In this document: in pieces, positions 32,570 to 43,857 of the stretch
Numbering within the stretch: position 1 is the first letter of the stretch
Layout of the letters: every line of letters starts with the position of its first letter
NCBI GenBank assembly: GCA_963556495.2
Contig: OY747707.1
Location: 29,737,371-29,801,370 of the forward strand
Direction: 5' to 3'
Length of the DNA stretch: 64,000 bases
Source: Valencia hispanica
Taxonomy: Eukaryota > Chordata > Actinopteri > Cyprinodontiformes > Valenciidae
The notes under the pieces: generated by a model
What the model was told of the DNA's origin: nothing
Databases searched by the model: none
What the model saw: only the letters and a program-made list of their open reading frames with translations
Made by a program: the position numbers and the translations under genes

Positions 32570-34069
32570 GGGCCTGATTTATCAATATTCCAAATAAAGA
32601 GCGCAAATTTGCGTGCGCCGTAAAGAAATTGTGCTAAGGGCGTGTTCCTGATTTGAGGGTGATCTACTAAAATTGTGTGCGCAAATGATAACAGGCGCAA
32701 AGAGCAGTAATCAAATGAGGACTTTGCATCTGCTGCTGTGTGTTCCAGCCTTTCTGGCCCATGCACTGCGGCCCGGCTCTAGAGAAGGGAATATTGGCTG
32801 TAAGAGAGTTAACTACTATTGCGCTAGAATGTCTGTAGATGATATAATATAAATTATATAATTTCAAATTCTAAATTCTAAAATATTATATAAACTTAAT
32901 GCGTGCTGTGTTCATGTGCCGCTCTCCGCTCCATGAAAGCGCCGTATTCCAGAGTCAGACTTATTAAAGCTGCAGCTTGTCCAGAACAAGGCTGCTTGCT
33001 TAGTCCTAAAATGTCCATATTCTACAAATGTTGTTGAAATGCAGCGCACTTCATCATGGCCTCAATAAAATGTCAAGTTGCAGTACAACCAACTCATATT
33101 CACTAAAAAAATATTCTAACAGGTCAACCAGAATCATTTTACAAGGAGTTAATTTACTCTTATCAGATACACACCCATTGGACTAGATATGCTTGTGATG
33201 CTAAATTAATGGTATATTGTGCCAACACAAACTTCCTGCAAAAATCTGCAGTGTACAGAGTATCTCAGGAATGGAATAAATTATCTAAAAATATTATATT
33301 ACAGAACTAAAGGGCATGTGTTCTTTAAAAAAGTAGCAAAATCCAATTTTAGCTATTGAAGGTTGGAAATTTACAATCTAATTACATCTGGCTTCTGTAT
33401 GTAATCTAAAATGTATGAATTTCATTTGTAAAATATCATATATGTAATTGTCATTGTGGTATTGTACATGCTTATCATATTTTATTAATTGAACCCCAGG
33501 AAGATTAGTAACGACTCCGGTGGAAACTAATGGGGATCCAAATAAATAAACAAATAAACAGCAGGTGTAGACGCGGTGAGTGGGCTCTGAGTTATGATGC
33601 GTCTTTTGAAATAAAGGGAAAAAATTTACAAAACTGTCAGATTAATCGACATTAATGTGTTAATTACTAATAGGTTAGAATGTGTGTGAATTATATTTTT
33701 CATCTGTCAGTAATAAAATGATGTTGAATTGTGGTGGCGCAAAGTTAAGACATGCCTTTCAGAGGTGGTAAAAATAGGCGCAAAAACAGAAAGCGCAAAC
33801 TGTTTAATGTTTGATAAATCCCACTGCGTGTGGAACGCCTACTTATTTGGATGTTCTCCTCCCAATATTTTGCACCTTCTGACAGAAATGCCCACATTAA
33901 ATATTCATCAAGGGCAAAAGCGCTAAATGGATTGCACGCATCTTGCTGCGGGTTTAGCAGGCGCAGTTCTACCTGCGCCTGCTTTGTAAATCACCTGCTG
34001 CATGTTTTTGCACCTGCTGAAAGGTTTGCGCACGTTTCAACAAGCGCAAACCTTTGATAAATCAGGCCC
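32570..34069. mobile_element. TIR transposon, Harbinger-like, with GCGCA subterminal repeats
   Basis: Terminal inverted repeat GGGCCTGATTTATCAA at both ends (left 32570, right end complement at 34069), flanked by TAAT and TAAA. Near both ends GCGCA-containing motifs recur many times (for example GCGCAAATTTGCG, GGCGCAAAGAG, AGGCGCAGTTC, AAGCGCAAACC), consistent with transposase-binding arrays. No transposase frame is seen. The superfamily is uncertain; the 3-nt TAA similarity suggests PIF/Harbinger. It contains a LINE 3' end at 32965-33558. Confidence 0.7.
32965..33558 (+). pseudogene. LINE 3' end nested in the TIR element
   Basis: Broken coding resembles LQNKAACLVLKCPYSTNVV and EMQRTSSWPQ, and later YRVSQEWNKLSKNIILQN, a LINE ORF2 C-terminus. 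The UTR ends CTAATGGGGATCCAAATAAA then an AATAAATAAAC repeat tail. Clade is not certain. Confidence 0.6.
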
Positions 34070-34073
34070 TAAA

Positions 34074-35150
34074 ATTCTTAAAACTTTTTTCTGAAGTGCA
34101 GAAGTGTAGTTGTTTGGGTCAGATATTCAGAAATCATTTTAAACAACTGTTTAAAATGTGTCTCGTGGCAAATGGGTAATCATCCATAAGATCAAGAAAA
34201 AAATTGGAATGGCTTCAATGGCAATATTCATGCAAGAACCGTCACTGGATCTGGCAACCTACTTTGTAAATTCCCTATTAATGTTAAACAGTAACAGAAT
34301 AATTTTTCATTGTATACCCAAGTCTGTGTAGATGGCAACTTTTGTTTAAAAAAACAGAAGAAAAAAATTAATTTAAAAAATCCCTTAAAACTTCACAGTA
34401 TACAAGCAAAACCTTGCAATAATGGCACAAAAAAGAAAACTGTTGTTTGGCTTGTGATGGACTGAATTAATCTTTTCCTTTCAGGTACAGTGCTTTATAG
34501 ACACTCAAGTAGTGCAGCGTGTCTATGCTTCCTGTCAAACAGAGTTCAAGCATTTAGTGGGGGGCAGACAAATAACCAGTGTAATAAATCATCCATTTTT
34601 CTGTGGTGGAGCATCAGAGAGGCTGCTGCACGGACAGGTTGTTTGAAGTTTAGGCACTTTCATTACACACATGTTAACAACATGCGTAAAGTTTAACGGT
34701 CACGCAGTAAACTTAGGGGCAAATTTTGTTACACTTCACATAGCAAACTAAAAGTCTTTTTTTTTTCTCTCAAGATTATTTGTCAGCCAGCGATGCAACA
34801 TACATTGCAGTGTGTTTTTAATCTTGCAACGTCTCGCTGTGCCCATGTGTTGAGGGAGAATGGGTGTCAAGTTTAATTAGCAAATTCTTACAGTGAATGT
34901 GGACACCTTGTTGACACATCCATTCCACATGAGCTATTGCTGATTCCTTTGAATGCAATTTACATAATTATACCTCATCCAACCCTCTGAAGCGCGTGCC
35001 TCAAACACCATGCTGCTCCCGGGAAAACCGTATGAGGGGGGAAAATACAGCCATATTAATGCTTGTGGCAAGAAAACACTAAACGCTGCAGCTCCTTATC
35101 TCCATCTGCATTGTATGAGATGTGATGGCCTCGTTGCTTCACAGAGGGGA

Positions 35151-35151
<1 letters not shown>
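34074..35151. other. unassigned sequence with homeodomain-type motifs
   Basis: No repeat recognised. 34780-34985 contains AATTAGCAAATTC and TTACATAATTATAC. Such AT motifs in otherwise moderately complex DNA are compatible with conserved non-coding sequence, but this is speculative. Confidence 0.25.
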
Positions 35152-35185
<34 letters not shown>

Positions 35186-35194
35186 CACACACAC
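35152..35194. repeat. (CA)n microsatellite
   Basis: About 15 CA units, one ATG interruption, then 5 more units. Confidence 0.9.
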
Positions 35195-37315
35195 GGATAT
35201 AAGATCACTCTTTACCATTAAAAACAAACACAATGACAGAAAATCTCACTGCCTGGGAAAGATGACCTACATTCGTCAATGCTTTGCACTTTCTGTACAT
35301 ATTTATGTTGATCTATTTTTTCAAAAAATGCTAAACCTCATTCCAAAACATAAATCCTCATTTACATGTACAATGTTTGCAAATGAGACACAACACCAAG
35401 TGAGCAATGTCAAAGCTTCCCTGCAGAACAATAAAGCACGACGCTGCTCCAAAGCCAGCAACCAAATTTCCTCCTGAACCATGTCTTGCTCATCTAATAA
35501 CTTTGTTTATGTCTGCTGTGTGACACGTCTGGAGAGACACCTTGAACAGTAGGATGCAACTTTCAATCCAAACATAAAGGGAGTAATGAAATATTCACCC
35601 GCCTTATTGTTTCCAAAATCCTCAAGAAGAATCAATAAAACATAACATCAGCTTCTCTCCAAGTTTAAGACTTCCAGTGGGCTTTGAAGCCCCCTTGTGA
35701 CGTTACAGAGGCTTTCTTCTTGTGTAAAAAAAGAAGAAAAAAACCCCACCAGAGCTTAGTTTGATGGTTGAATTAATCAGCAGAGACCATCTTCAGAACA
35801 AAAAGACATGATGTTGCCTTTGGGATCCAAGGCCATCTGAGATTTCACAGCCTGAATTTAAAAGTATTTTTTGAAGAATGCATTTCAACAGCCCGTAATA
35901 GGCTACGACAAGCTGTAGTGCCTCTCAATTGTGGTTTACAAAATATGGACCCCTCCCACCCCCAATTATATAATACAAATATTCTCAATTTCCTAAGTGA
36001 GTAAAACTGGAGAACCTCAAACACTTGTTAAAAATACATTTTGACTCAAATAAAGTCACTGCAAAACACATATTTACGCAACTTTCGCATGGAGGTTAAT
36101 GTCTTGTGAAGTATGTCACTTCAGCTCTTACAATAAGGTAGTTATACCCAACAAGGTCAACATAAGAAAGCACCATTAGAAGACAAAGGATACAGATTAA
36201 TAGAAAGGGGCAGCAACCCTATTAGTATATTATCTTAGGAAAGTGTTTTTCTTCTTACATATTCAGTGCTTTCCACATTTCCACACAGTGGCACTCCTGT
36301 AGATAATGTGTATAATACATTAGAACAAAATAATATTTTGTTGCAGAAACAAAATCTTCCCGTAAATTGTTTATGTAAATTGTAACCTTATATCTTGGGA
36401 AACTGATTCTTTGGGAGGAAAAAAAAGAACCTGTGTTAAGGAATGAATGTTTTCAACAAAATCGTTGCTGCCAGAACATTTTGGTAAAATTAGTGTAACT
36501 TGAGCCAGTTTTCAATGTTACCTTAACTTTTTTGTTGACTAGAGTGTCAAGGATAGAGTTCTTCATCATCTTGAAAAGATTAGAAAAATATAAAATTTCA
36601 GTTCCATCCATCAATTTTCTTTCATACATTTATAGCAAATGTTTCAATTTGCTTTTGAAAAAAATAGGCCAAACATTTACCAGATATCCAAGTGTCGATT
36701 AGCATGGAATAAATGAAAAAAATTAACTGAATTAAAAAATGTGTGGGAACATTTCTTTACTGATCCACAACTTCCTGTTTGGCGGGATTATAAATGTGAT
36801 AGAACAATCTTTACAATAAAAATACTGCACAAACATACTATAAATAAATGTGTGTTTGTTTTCATTATTTAGAAAATGTGTCCCCAAAAAATAGCTTCAC
36901 AGTCAGAGCAACAATTAAAAAGCTTTAAACAATTACATCTGTGACAAACAAGGTTGGACAAGGAGCTAAAGGTGTCCAAACTATGATAATGTGAGATTTT
37001 GCCATCACATGAAAAGATAAACTTATTTTTAAGTTACCAACCAAAGTTTTCTCCAAATTCAATCACACGGACTTGACTTATCATTTTTCACCCAAAGAAC
37101 ATTTCATGGGCTGTTCATCCATTTGTTTAGCTATTTTGTTGTAATCAACTAATTAAATAAGATAACATCTACCCTCCTAAAACAGGTTTTCACAAGTGCA
37201 TGATGACATCACAAAAGGCACAAGGAAGCACTTTGCCACAAGTCTAGAAGTCGTTTTTTTGTTGTTTTTTTCAGGATCAGGGGCGACTGTATTGACCAGA
37301 TTGTATTACCAAGGG
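35195..37315. other. unassigned AT-rich sequence
   Basis: No coding domain or repeat family recognised. Confidence 0.3.
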
Positions 37316-37319
37316 TCAT

Positions 37320-37394
37320 TACTACAGTGGGTCAGTTGCCTTGCAGCAAAAAAGTTATCTCTGGGTACTCCAGCTTCCTCCTATAGTCCAAAAT
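37320..37394 (+). mobile_element. SINE family S1, 5' part (interrupted)
   Basis: Contains CAGTTGCCTTGCAGCAAAAA, then jumps to TACTCCAGCTTCCTCCTATA and GTCCAAAA, matching S1 positions before the insertion point. The rest of the element resumes at 38106. Confidence 0.65.
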
Positions 37395-38105
37395 GTTAGG
37401 ATCCTGTGTTCTGCTGGTGTTTCTGCTGTGTGTGTGTGCTCTCCTACCTTCTCTGCAGGGGCGTGGCTGATTGGCGACAGGTGCAGCTCGTTCAGGCTCA
37501 TCTCTCCAGCTTTAAAAGAGGAAGGAAGGCTGCAAGCTGACACCAGATTGTTCTCGCTTCCAGCGTGGTAAAGACGGCCAACCTTTGCGCTAGAAAGGTT
37601 TACCTTCCAAGACCTCTGTGCGCTTAGTTTCCCTGATTTCCTCACAGATCCTGATCCAGACTCCTTTGTCCTCTGAAGTTTCCTTCTCTGATCTACGTTC
37701 CATCGGCGATACTTCCTGGAAACAACTTACCTTCACTCTGGATTCCCTCCAGGTCTGCCTCGTTGCCTCCGCTGGTCTGACTTTTCTCCGTCCGTCTGCC
37801 CACTCCACCTGCAAACACACAGCCTTGCACAACATCAGCCTCCTCCGCTACTAGATCCTACTTGCCTTCCCCAAAGACCAGACGCCTCAGTCATGCTGTG
37901 AGTAACCATTTACATCCTGCCTCACTCAAACACCTGTCTACATCATCTAATTTCCACTCTCTTCTGCAGTTCCTCCGCCTGCTATCGTGGACCCATTTCC
38001 TGGCGTTCCTCAGACTTTCACATTCACCATTTATTAAATATTTCTTATATCTAAACTGTGTTCTGGTGTTCTGATTTTGCTGCTGCCTTTTGAGTCATAA
38101 AATCC
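37395..38105 (+). mobile_element. TG...CA-bounded repeat inserted in a SINE (LTR-like or SINE-like, family T)
   Basis: Begins TGTTAGGATCC and ends AAATCCTGCA, an inverted match at the tips, as in LTRs. A related repeat occupies 55452-58878 around a nested element. It contains a TATAAA-like TTTAAAAGAGG at 37511, an intron-like stretch (CTGTGAGTAACC at 37897 to CTTCTGCAG at 37968) and an ATTAAATATTTCT near the 3' end. No gag or pol coding is visible. Class is not certain. Confidence 0.5.
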
Positions 38106-38248
38106 TGCAAACGTGACTGTTAGACTAATTGGTCTCTCTAAATTGTCTCTAGGTGTTAGTGTGCACATGCATGATTGCCTCTTGGTCAAATGCTGAAGAT
38201 AGGCACCCACACCCCCATGACCCAGCAATAAGTGGATTTAGATAATGA
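38106..38248 (+). mobile_element. SINE family S1, 3' part
   Basis: Resumes at CGTGACTGTTAGACTAATTG and continues through CTCTCTAAATTGTCTCTAGG to GGATTTAGATAATGAATGGA, matching the 3' half of the SINE at 26967 and the inverted one at 60680. Confidence 0.7.
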
Positions 38249-38289
38249 ATGGAGGGTTATTTTAAGCCAGGCTGTTATAAAAGCCATTT

Positions 38290-38530
38290 ATATAGGGTGA
38301 CAGTGGCTCAAGTGGTAAGAGTTTTTCCAATAACCAGTGGGTTGCCATCCCCTGCTACATCCCTTGTTGTCTCCTTGGGCAAGAAACTTCACCCGCCTTG
38401 CCTGCTGGTGATGGTCAGAGGGTCCGGTGGTGCCAATTGTATAACAGTCTTGTCGTCATCAATGCATGAATGGGTAAATGACCCAATGTAGTGTGAAGCA
38501 CTATGGAGTCATAGACTAGATAAAGAGCTA
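38290..38530 (+). mobile_element. tRNA-derived SINE (family S2)
   Basis: Head with an A-box-like TGGCTCAAGTGG and a degenerate B box at GTTGCCATCCC. The body has CTCCTTGGGCAAGAAACTTC, GAATGGGTAAATGACCC and GTGTGAAGCACTATGGAGTC, typical of a fish SINE that ends in GTGCTATATAAAT-like sequence; here the extreme 3' end is decayed. Confidence 0.65.
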
Positions 38531-38859
38531 GATAGAGCTATACTGTGCCGAATGGCATCCAGTGATAGTCTTTGCATAGCTGCTACCAATACTGCCAACT
38601 TATTGTCAGACTAGTCCTACGGGTTAGCCCCACCATGCATGTAGCTTTAGAGCAACCTTTACAATCAGCGTTACAGTCAAGATCAGAAGGGAGAGGTTAG
38701 AGGGAAGCCTCTCTTCATCCCCAGCTGTCAGGAAGAGAGAAGTCATTCATGTTAACTAAAGTATGTTCAACTTGTATGCAGTGGCAGTACTGGAAAAATC
38801 AGGTGATACACACGAAATAGCATTGTATTCATGTCATAAGTTGAACAAATCAATGTTAT
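38531..38859. other. unassigned sequence
   Basis: No recognised content. Confidence 0.3.
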
Positions 38860-40311
38860 GTAAAAATTAGAGGCGTAACAGTACGCCAAAAGTATCGGTT
38901 CGGGACCGTGGTTCATTTTCATGATTAAGCTCATTTTCGTTAGTCAAAAGTGAAAAAAATATTTTTTTGTGGAATGACATTTAAAGAACAGGTTGCAGGT
39001 TAGAGTTCCCCTTAAAATAAAAATGTATTAGGATGTTTCTAAATAAAAATGTACTCATACATCAATTATTTTGGCTAATGGAGTCTTTTGTGAGAAAATG
39101 TTGCACCTGCCAGACCGGACATTGACAACCTGTCAACCTGGATCAATAGAAAAATATGGATTTTAATGCCATATCTGACAGTGGAAGCTTTAAATGTTTA
39201 CAACTACACATGATGAAGCACAGCCATACAGCAATGAGCCTACTGCACGCCACAGAGAGCAGAGAGAGACCTGGGCTAAATGGCCAAAACATTGCTAAGC
39301 GAAGCTAACGTTATTAGCCTGGGTGATGCAAGCTAGAGTTACTGTTTCTTTAACAACCCACATATCACAGTGCTTCTAATCTTTATCATTCTTTCAAAAA
39401 AGTTGCTAATGTTAGACAGCAAGACTTACAATGCACATATCCTGTATGCGTAGAGCTGAGCCTTTGATGGAGCTGTGATTTTGTCTGCTGCTGGCCTAGA
39501 AGCAGCCGCTGACAGAGATCTGGATGAAGCTGTATGCCCCTGCTTTGATTCACACCTGATCTTTGCTTCGGTATCCCATGTTATGCACCATCACATCCTA
39601 GGGATGGTAATCCTCCGGTCTGAAATGAGTGTCACCAGGGGCGCTGCTAAGGATTTTGGGCCCCATGAAAAGAATCTTGGCAGGGCCCCCATCACAACTG
39701 AGACTTTTTTCCTATTAATTTACATAAAATCATGTGGTTTTATGGTATTTTGGACTATCATTCTCATATATTTAAGTCAATCAGACAATTGAACTCCATC
39801 CCATGTCCACACCCATAATTTGTCCTCTGTAATACTGCACTACTTAATTACTGTATAATGTATATACTGTGCATAGCTGTACATGTGTCATATAGTGTAT
39901 TCACAGATATTTATATTTGTATGTATGTACTGTACATATTTGTACTGTACACTGGCAATGATAATAAAGTTAATCTAATCTAACCTAATATTTTTAACAT
40001 GACAGTTGAAATGTAACGGAAACACTGAGCACTCTTAATACGATGAAATGTATTTATATTTATTTGCTTCAACACTGATACTGATATTTCAAAATAAAAC
40101 TCTTCAATTTAAAAAAACAGGAATTACAATCTGTGGTGGAAAAAAAATCTTAAGAAAACACCACCATAAAACAAAATGGCCATATAAAATTTCGAATAAT
40201 TTAAGCAAAACTTGCATAACATACTATATCAAAGAATGGCCAAGGTATAATATAGCTGAGTCTGAGTTACTCTTTCCACATCATTTCTAATCTCGTCCTT
40301 GCTCAACATTT

Positions 40312-40848
40312 CTAAACAAAAGTCCAACGTCGGACCTTTTCAGCTACAAAATCATTAATCAAATCTTTGAAGTTGAGCTCTCTAGCCAACTCGCTCTCAA
40401 TGGAAAGCATAGCAAGACTGCAAAACCTTTCTTGAGACATTGTAGACCTCAAGTAGTTTTTTATGAGTTTTAATTTGCTGATTTCACTCTCCCCACCAGC
40501 AACAGTCACTGGGAGTGTGCTAAATAAACGCAAAGCAATGCACACTGCTCCAAAGACGCTTTGCAGCTGCAGCTTACAAATAGAATTTAGGAGTTCAAGA
40601 GGTGACAGGTTAGGGGGGAAGTTGGAAGCATAAACACGGTTTAGGTGTCTTACTTGATTTTCAAAATCAGGAGTTGGATCACTGGAATACTTAGTGATCA
40701 GTGGTTGGAACACAGAAGAGATTTTGTCCTCACTAATCTGCCCAACTTTCAGAACCGCATAAAACTCGTTCACAATATCAGCAATTCTCTCAGACATGAA
40801 TGTTTTGCCATTAAACCAATAATAATAGCCGCTCACCTTCTTCTTCAT
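40312..40848 (-). pseudogene. hAT transposase C-terminal region (dimerisation domain)
   Basis: Open for 178 codons. The N-terminal part has MSERIADIVNEFYAVLKVG. The hAT C-terminal signature follows: ALRLFSTLPVTVAGGESEIS, KLKLIKNYLRSTMSQERFCS, LAMLSIESELARELNF and an end at DLINDFVAEKVRRWTF. It resembles the TTF/ZMYM1-like hAT group. The catalytic core exon and zinc-finger exon are missing, so the protein is partial. An undamaged frame of this length suggests relatively recent loss. Function in active relatives is dimerisation for cut-and-paste transposition in the nucleus. Confidence 0.8.
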
Positions 40849-41165
40849 GTGGGAGCGCAGGGGCTGATTCAGGGGATGCTGGAGTTAGGGGTTGGAAGAC
40901 AGCCAGACCAGTTACTGCTACTGGTTCACTTGACTCTGTTCGGAACGAGGCACAATTTTGACAAAGTGCGTTCGACTGCATTGAACATTAAACTAAAACT
41001 GTGTATTATTTTTTCCAGCGTTTTCTTGACCTAACATGGGGAGAAAATTGAGTTCGCTTATCATGCACTTTTAAGTGCATTGCCTTTGACTGTTCAGAAC
41101 AATCGAGACATCATTTTGATAGAGGCAAGGCCAACTGATACTCTCTATAACAGCTTATACCATGG

Positions 41166-41800
41166 TCTGGGTGAATACTCGATTCTGATTGGCTGGAGGG
41201 TGTAGGTTAAAACGTGATAATGTACACCTAGGAAAGGCGTCACGTCAAATTGCCTGATGACAGTTCTAAATTATTGCGCTGGCTCAAACGCCAGATGGTA
41301 ACCATGGCAACGGAGACTCAACGTTATTTCACAGTTGACTCATCGCAACAGCAAGACAGACAAATCATGAGTGATTTTATCATTTCTTTTAACTTATTTT
41401 GTGAGTTTGACAACTTTGAAGACTGGGATGCAGCAGAAGAAAAAGAGAAAAGAAAATATCAAAAGATAAAGGAGAAGCGACACAAGGTCAGGTCGCTGTG
41501 GCCACGTTGCTTGGCAACGCCTGTATACGGGAGATATTAAATAGTGCGCTAATAAAAAATAAAAACCCTCACGATTTTAACTCTAAAACACATTAAACTA
41601 TTATTAATTGATTAAATACTTCTTTCTTTCGTAAGTGACCATGGTATAAGCGGGATAATGCCCTTCGAGGTGTCCATTAACAGAAATTAATCACGGAAGC
41701 AACCATCCTCCGTGAACCGTTCACGCCTCCGCATCGTCCATTTATTTATTTTAATGGACACCTCGTCGGGCACTATCCCTTACATGTTTGACTGCATTGA
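41166..41800 (+). repeat. hAT-associated module shared with 21396-22020
   Basis: Near-identical blocks to the other copy: GGGTGAATACTCGATT, GGCTGGAGGGTGTAG, CGTCAAATTGCCTGATGACA, ATGGTAACCATGGCAAC and ATAATGCCCTTCGAGGTGTC. A frame from 41298 reads MATETQRYFTVDSSQ and EFDNFEDWDAAEEKEKRK to a stop at about 41540. The 3' part is an inverted repeat: CGAGGTGTCCATTA near 41660 against TAATGGACACCTCG near 41755. Limits are approximate. Confidence 0.65.
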
Positions 41801-41938
41801 TTAGTTACCTAAAACAGAGAAAATGAAAAATTAGGGGGTTCTTGAGCCAACATGGGGAGAATTTTAGCTAAGCTATCTTGACCACCTTAGCCTAATTTTA
41901 CAAGTTCGCTACCTGCATGGTCCACTAACAATTTATGC

Positions 41939-42148
41939 CTACTTACAAACCCACCTTTTATTGTGAAATATTGGGTAACATACTGTCGACCCTTTGCCTC
42001 TTTCACTTCTCTTATTTTTTTCTCTTTGCGTTTTTTGACTTCCAGATTTTGGAGGCATTTTGACTTCCTCTTCCGTCACCGCTACGGCGCTGTAAGGGAA
42101 GTGAAGCTGTTTGTGTTGCCTGGATACAATTTGGGCGGACTGAACCAT
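41939..42148 (-). pseudogene. hAT transposase N-terminal-like fragment
   Basis: Minus strand from about 42060: MPPKSGSQKTQREKNKRSER, a basic start typical of ZMYM1-like hAT transposases (nuclear localisation). The frame stops shortly after; continuity with the C-terminal part is lost. Confidence 0.5.
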
Positions 42149-42820
42149 TTTATGATAATCGAGAGGGGGAGAGGGGGAGAGGGGCCCACGGACGTTTGTG
42201 TTTCCTAAACAAATACATTTTTAGACACCAGGAAACAGCAAAGAGAATAATTTAAAGTTAATAATTTATACTATGAAATATTTTTTTTAGCACCACAATT
42301 TTATTGGGGGCTTCTCTGGGCCCTCTCTCAGTCATGGGCCCCGAGAATCATCATCGTTTACCCCTCCTTTACGGCGCCCCAGAGTGTCACTAACTACTGT
42401 GTTTTTTGTAGTTGAGGCAGAAGTGAAGGCCAGTCTATTTTTAACTGCACAAAACGGACCCAGGCATGGAAGAAAGTTCCGTTTTTTGTTTTTATCTGTG
42501 GACTCAGATGTTCTGACAAGCTGGTAATTCCATAGCCTCCATAAACACATAATTTACTATTTTTAAGAAAAACTTGAACGTAATCCAAAAGAAGTGAACA
42601 AATTGACTCTCTATGACACGAGCTAAGACCAACCACCCGCTACCTGTAGTGGAAAACCAGTTACCATGACAATGAGTTGTTGTCTACAAAGGATCATCTG
42701 TTGCTGGCTAGAGTGGAAACTTGGTACACGTCTGTACTGAACCGAGGGGCTTGTACCTTGACATTCAAATACAAACCGCTGTACTGACAGACCCCTTGTA
42801 AAAATATAAACAGACGTTAG

Positions 42821-42987
42821 GCGGACGGATGAGCTGCTGGGCGGACGGATGAGCTGCTGCTGAGATCTCGCGAGAGCTGTGCGTAAGTAATATGGCGGTA
42901 AACTGGTAAAACAAACAAACTCGGGTAAAAACAAACCATAACATTTGAGCCAAATATAGCAAACGTTTAATAATAATAACCATTATT
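42821..42987 (+). promoter_or_regulatory. probable L1/Tx1 LINE 5' UTR with a duplicated unit
   Basis: GGCGGACGGATGAGCTGCT is present twice in tandem (42820-42838 and 42840-42858), then CTCGCGAGAG and a TATGGCGG-like stretch before ORF1. Repeated GC-rich units ahead of ORF1 are typical of LINE promoter regions. The exact 5' end of the element is not resolved. Confidence 0.5.
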
Positions 42988-43857
42988 TTGTATTTCTCCA
43001 TAAACAAACTGGACGAGGAAACCTTGCACAGCCTGGAAAGCTACTTGGACGAGTGCTTTGACAACATTGTTATGGGCAAGCCACAGAAATCCACCTCTGC
43101 TATGCCGACAAGCACTCCATCACAGAAACGCACCCGTTCTGAGGCCAGCACCTCCACCATCTCTCCAGAGAAAAGCTACAACGATGTCCTGGACTCAATA
43201 GATAAGAAGCTAACCAGCCTAGACGCCTGTCTGGCCCTGGTTGAGGTTCTCCATAAAGAATTTCAAGCTCTAATGGAATACCTGGAGTTCAGCCAACAAC
43301 AGGTAGCATCGCTCGCTGCAGAAAACCAAACGCTTAGGGATAGTGTAAAGAAACTCACCGAGGGGATGACGCAGCTGTCCGTAGAAAGTAAGAGGATGAA
43401 AGAAACTATCTTGGATATACAGGCCAGGGGAATGCGGGAGAATCTTGTTTTTTCCGGGATCCCAGAACAGGCTGAGTCAAACGCTGAATCCACCGTCTGA
43501 GATTTTCTCCAACATCAGTTAAAGCTCCCAAGCGACACGGTAAAAAACATCACTTTTCACCGCGTCCACCGGCTCGGAGGTAAGAAGCCCAACAACAGCC
43601 GGCCGCGACCTATTGTTGCTAAATTCGAGCATTACAAGCAAATAGAGCAGGTCAGAGGCCGGGGCAGAGAGCTGCGGGGAACGAATTACAGCGTTAATGA
43701 TCAATATCCGAAGGACATCCTGGATAGAAGGCGCGTTTTGTTCCCAATCAGGAAGAAATATATCAGTGAAGGCACCAGAGCTACAATAGCGGTAGATAAA
43801 CTGTATGTTAATGGGCAGCTGTTCAGGGACCCCCAGCTTACTCCTTGGCTTTATTAG
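42988..43857 (+). pseudogene. L1/Tx1-type ORF1 protein, one premature stop
   Basis: Starts MYFSINKLDEETLHSLES. A Ser/Thr-rich segment is followed by a coiled coil (about residues 65-140: LASLAAENQTLRDSVKKL and similar heptads), then RENLVFSGIPEQ, the start of the L1 RRM domain. A TGA at 43498-43500 interrupts it. The same frame resumes as DFLQHQLKLPSDTVKN, VHRLGG, RPRPIVAKFEHYKQ, YPKDILDRRRVLFPI and KLYVNGQLFRDPQ, ending at 43855-43857. The stop fits a CGA-to-TGA change. Length of about 289 codons is normal for fish L1 ORF1, an RNA-binding trimeric chaperone that packages LINE RNA. Confidence 0.85.

Larger units (their letters stand above)
39636..42382 (-). mobile_element. inner hAT element with 8-bp duplication AGTGTCAC
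   Basis: Left CAGGGGCGCTGC; right end reverse complemented CTGGGGCGCCGT. The octamer AGTGTCAC flanks both ends (39628-39635 and 42383-42390). Minus-strand transposase remnants are at 41939-42148 (N-terminal-like) and 40312-40848 (C-terminal). A further sequence module sits at 41166-41800. GGGCCC-rich subterminal blocks occur at both ends. Confidence 0.9.
38868..42797. mobile_element. outer hAT element with 8-bp duplication GTAAAAAT
   Basis: Left end TAGAGGCGTAACAGTACG resembles the GGTGTAACGGTAC start of common fish hAT elements. The right end, reverse complemented, is AAGGGGTCTGTCAGTAC (11 of 17 matches). The octamer GTAAAAAT lies at 38860-38867 and again at 42798-42805. Own sequence is about 38868-39635 plus 42383-42797; the middle is the inner hAT. 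No transposase of its own is visible. Confidence 0.75.

Noticed and set aside
35010..35477. 155-codon plus-strand frame
   Set aside because: It spans the (CA)n repeat as HTHTHT and has no recognisable domain or splice context.
42820..42858. Tandem GGCGGACGGATGAGCTGCT units as a CRISPR-like array
   Set aside because: Only two units without unique spacers, in eukaryotic DNA and just upstream of a LINE ORF1.
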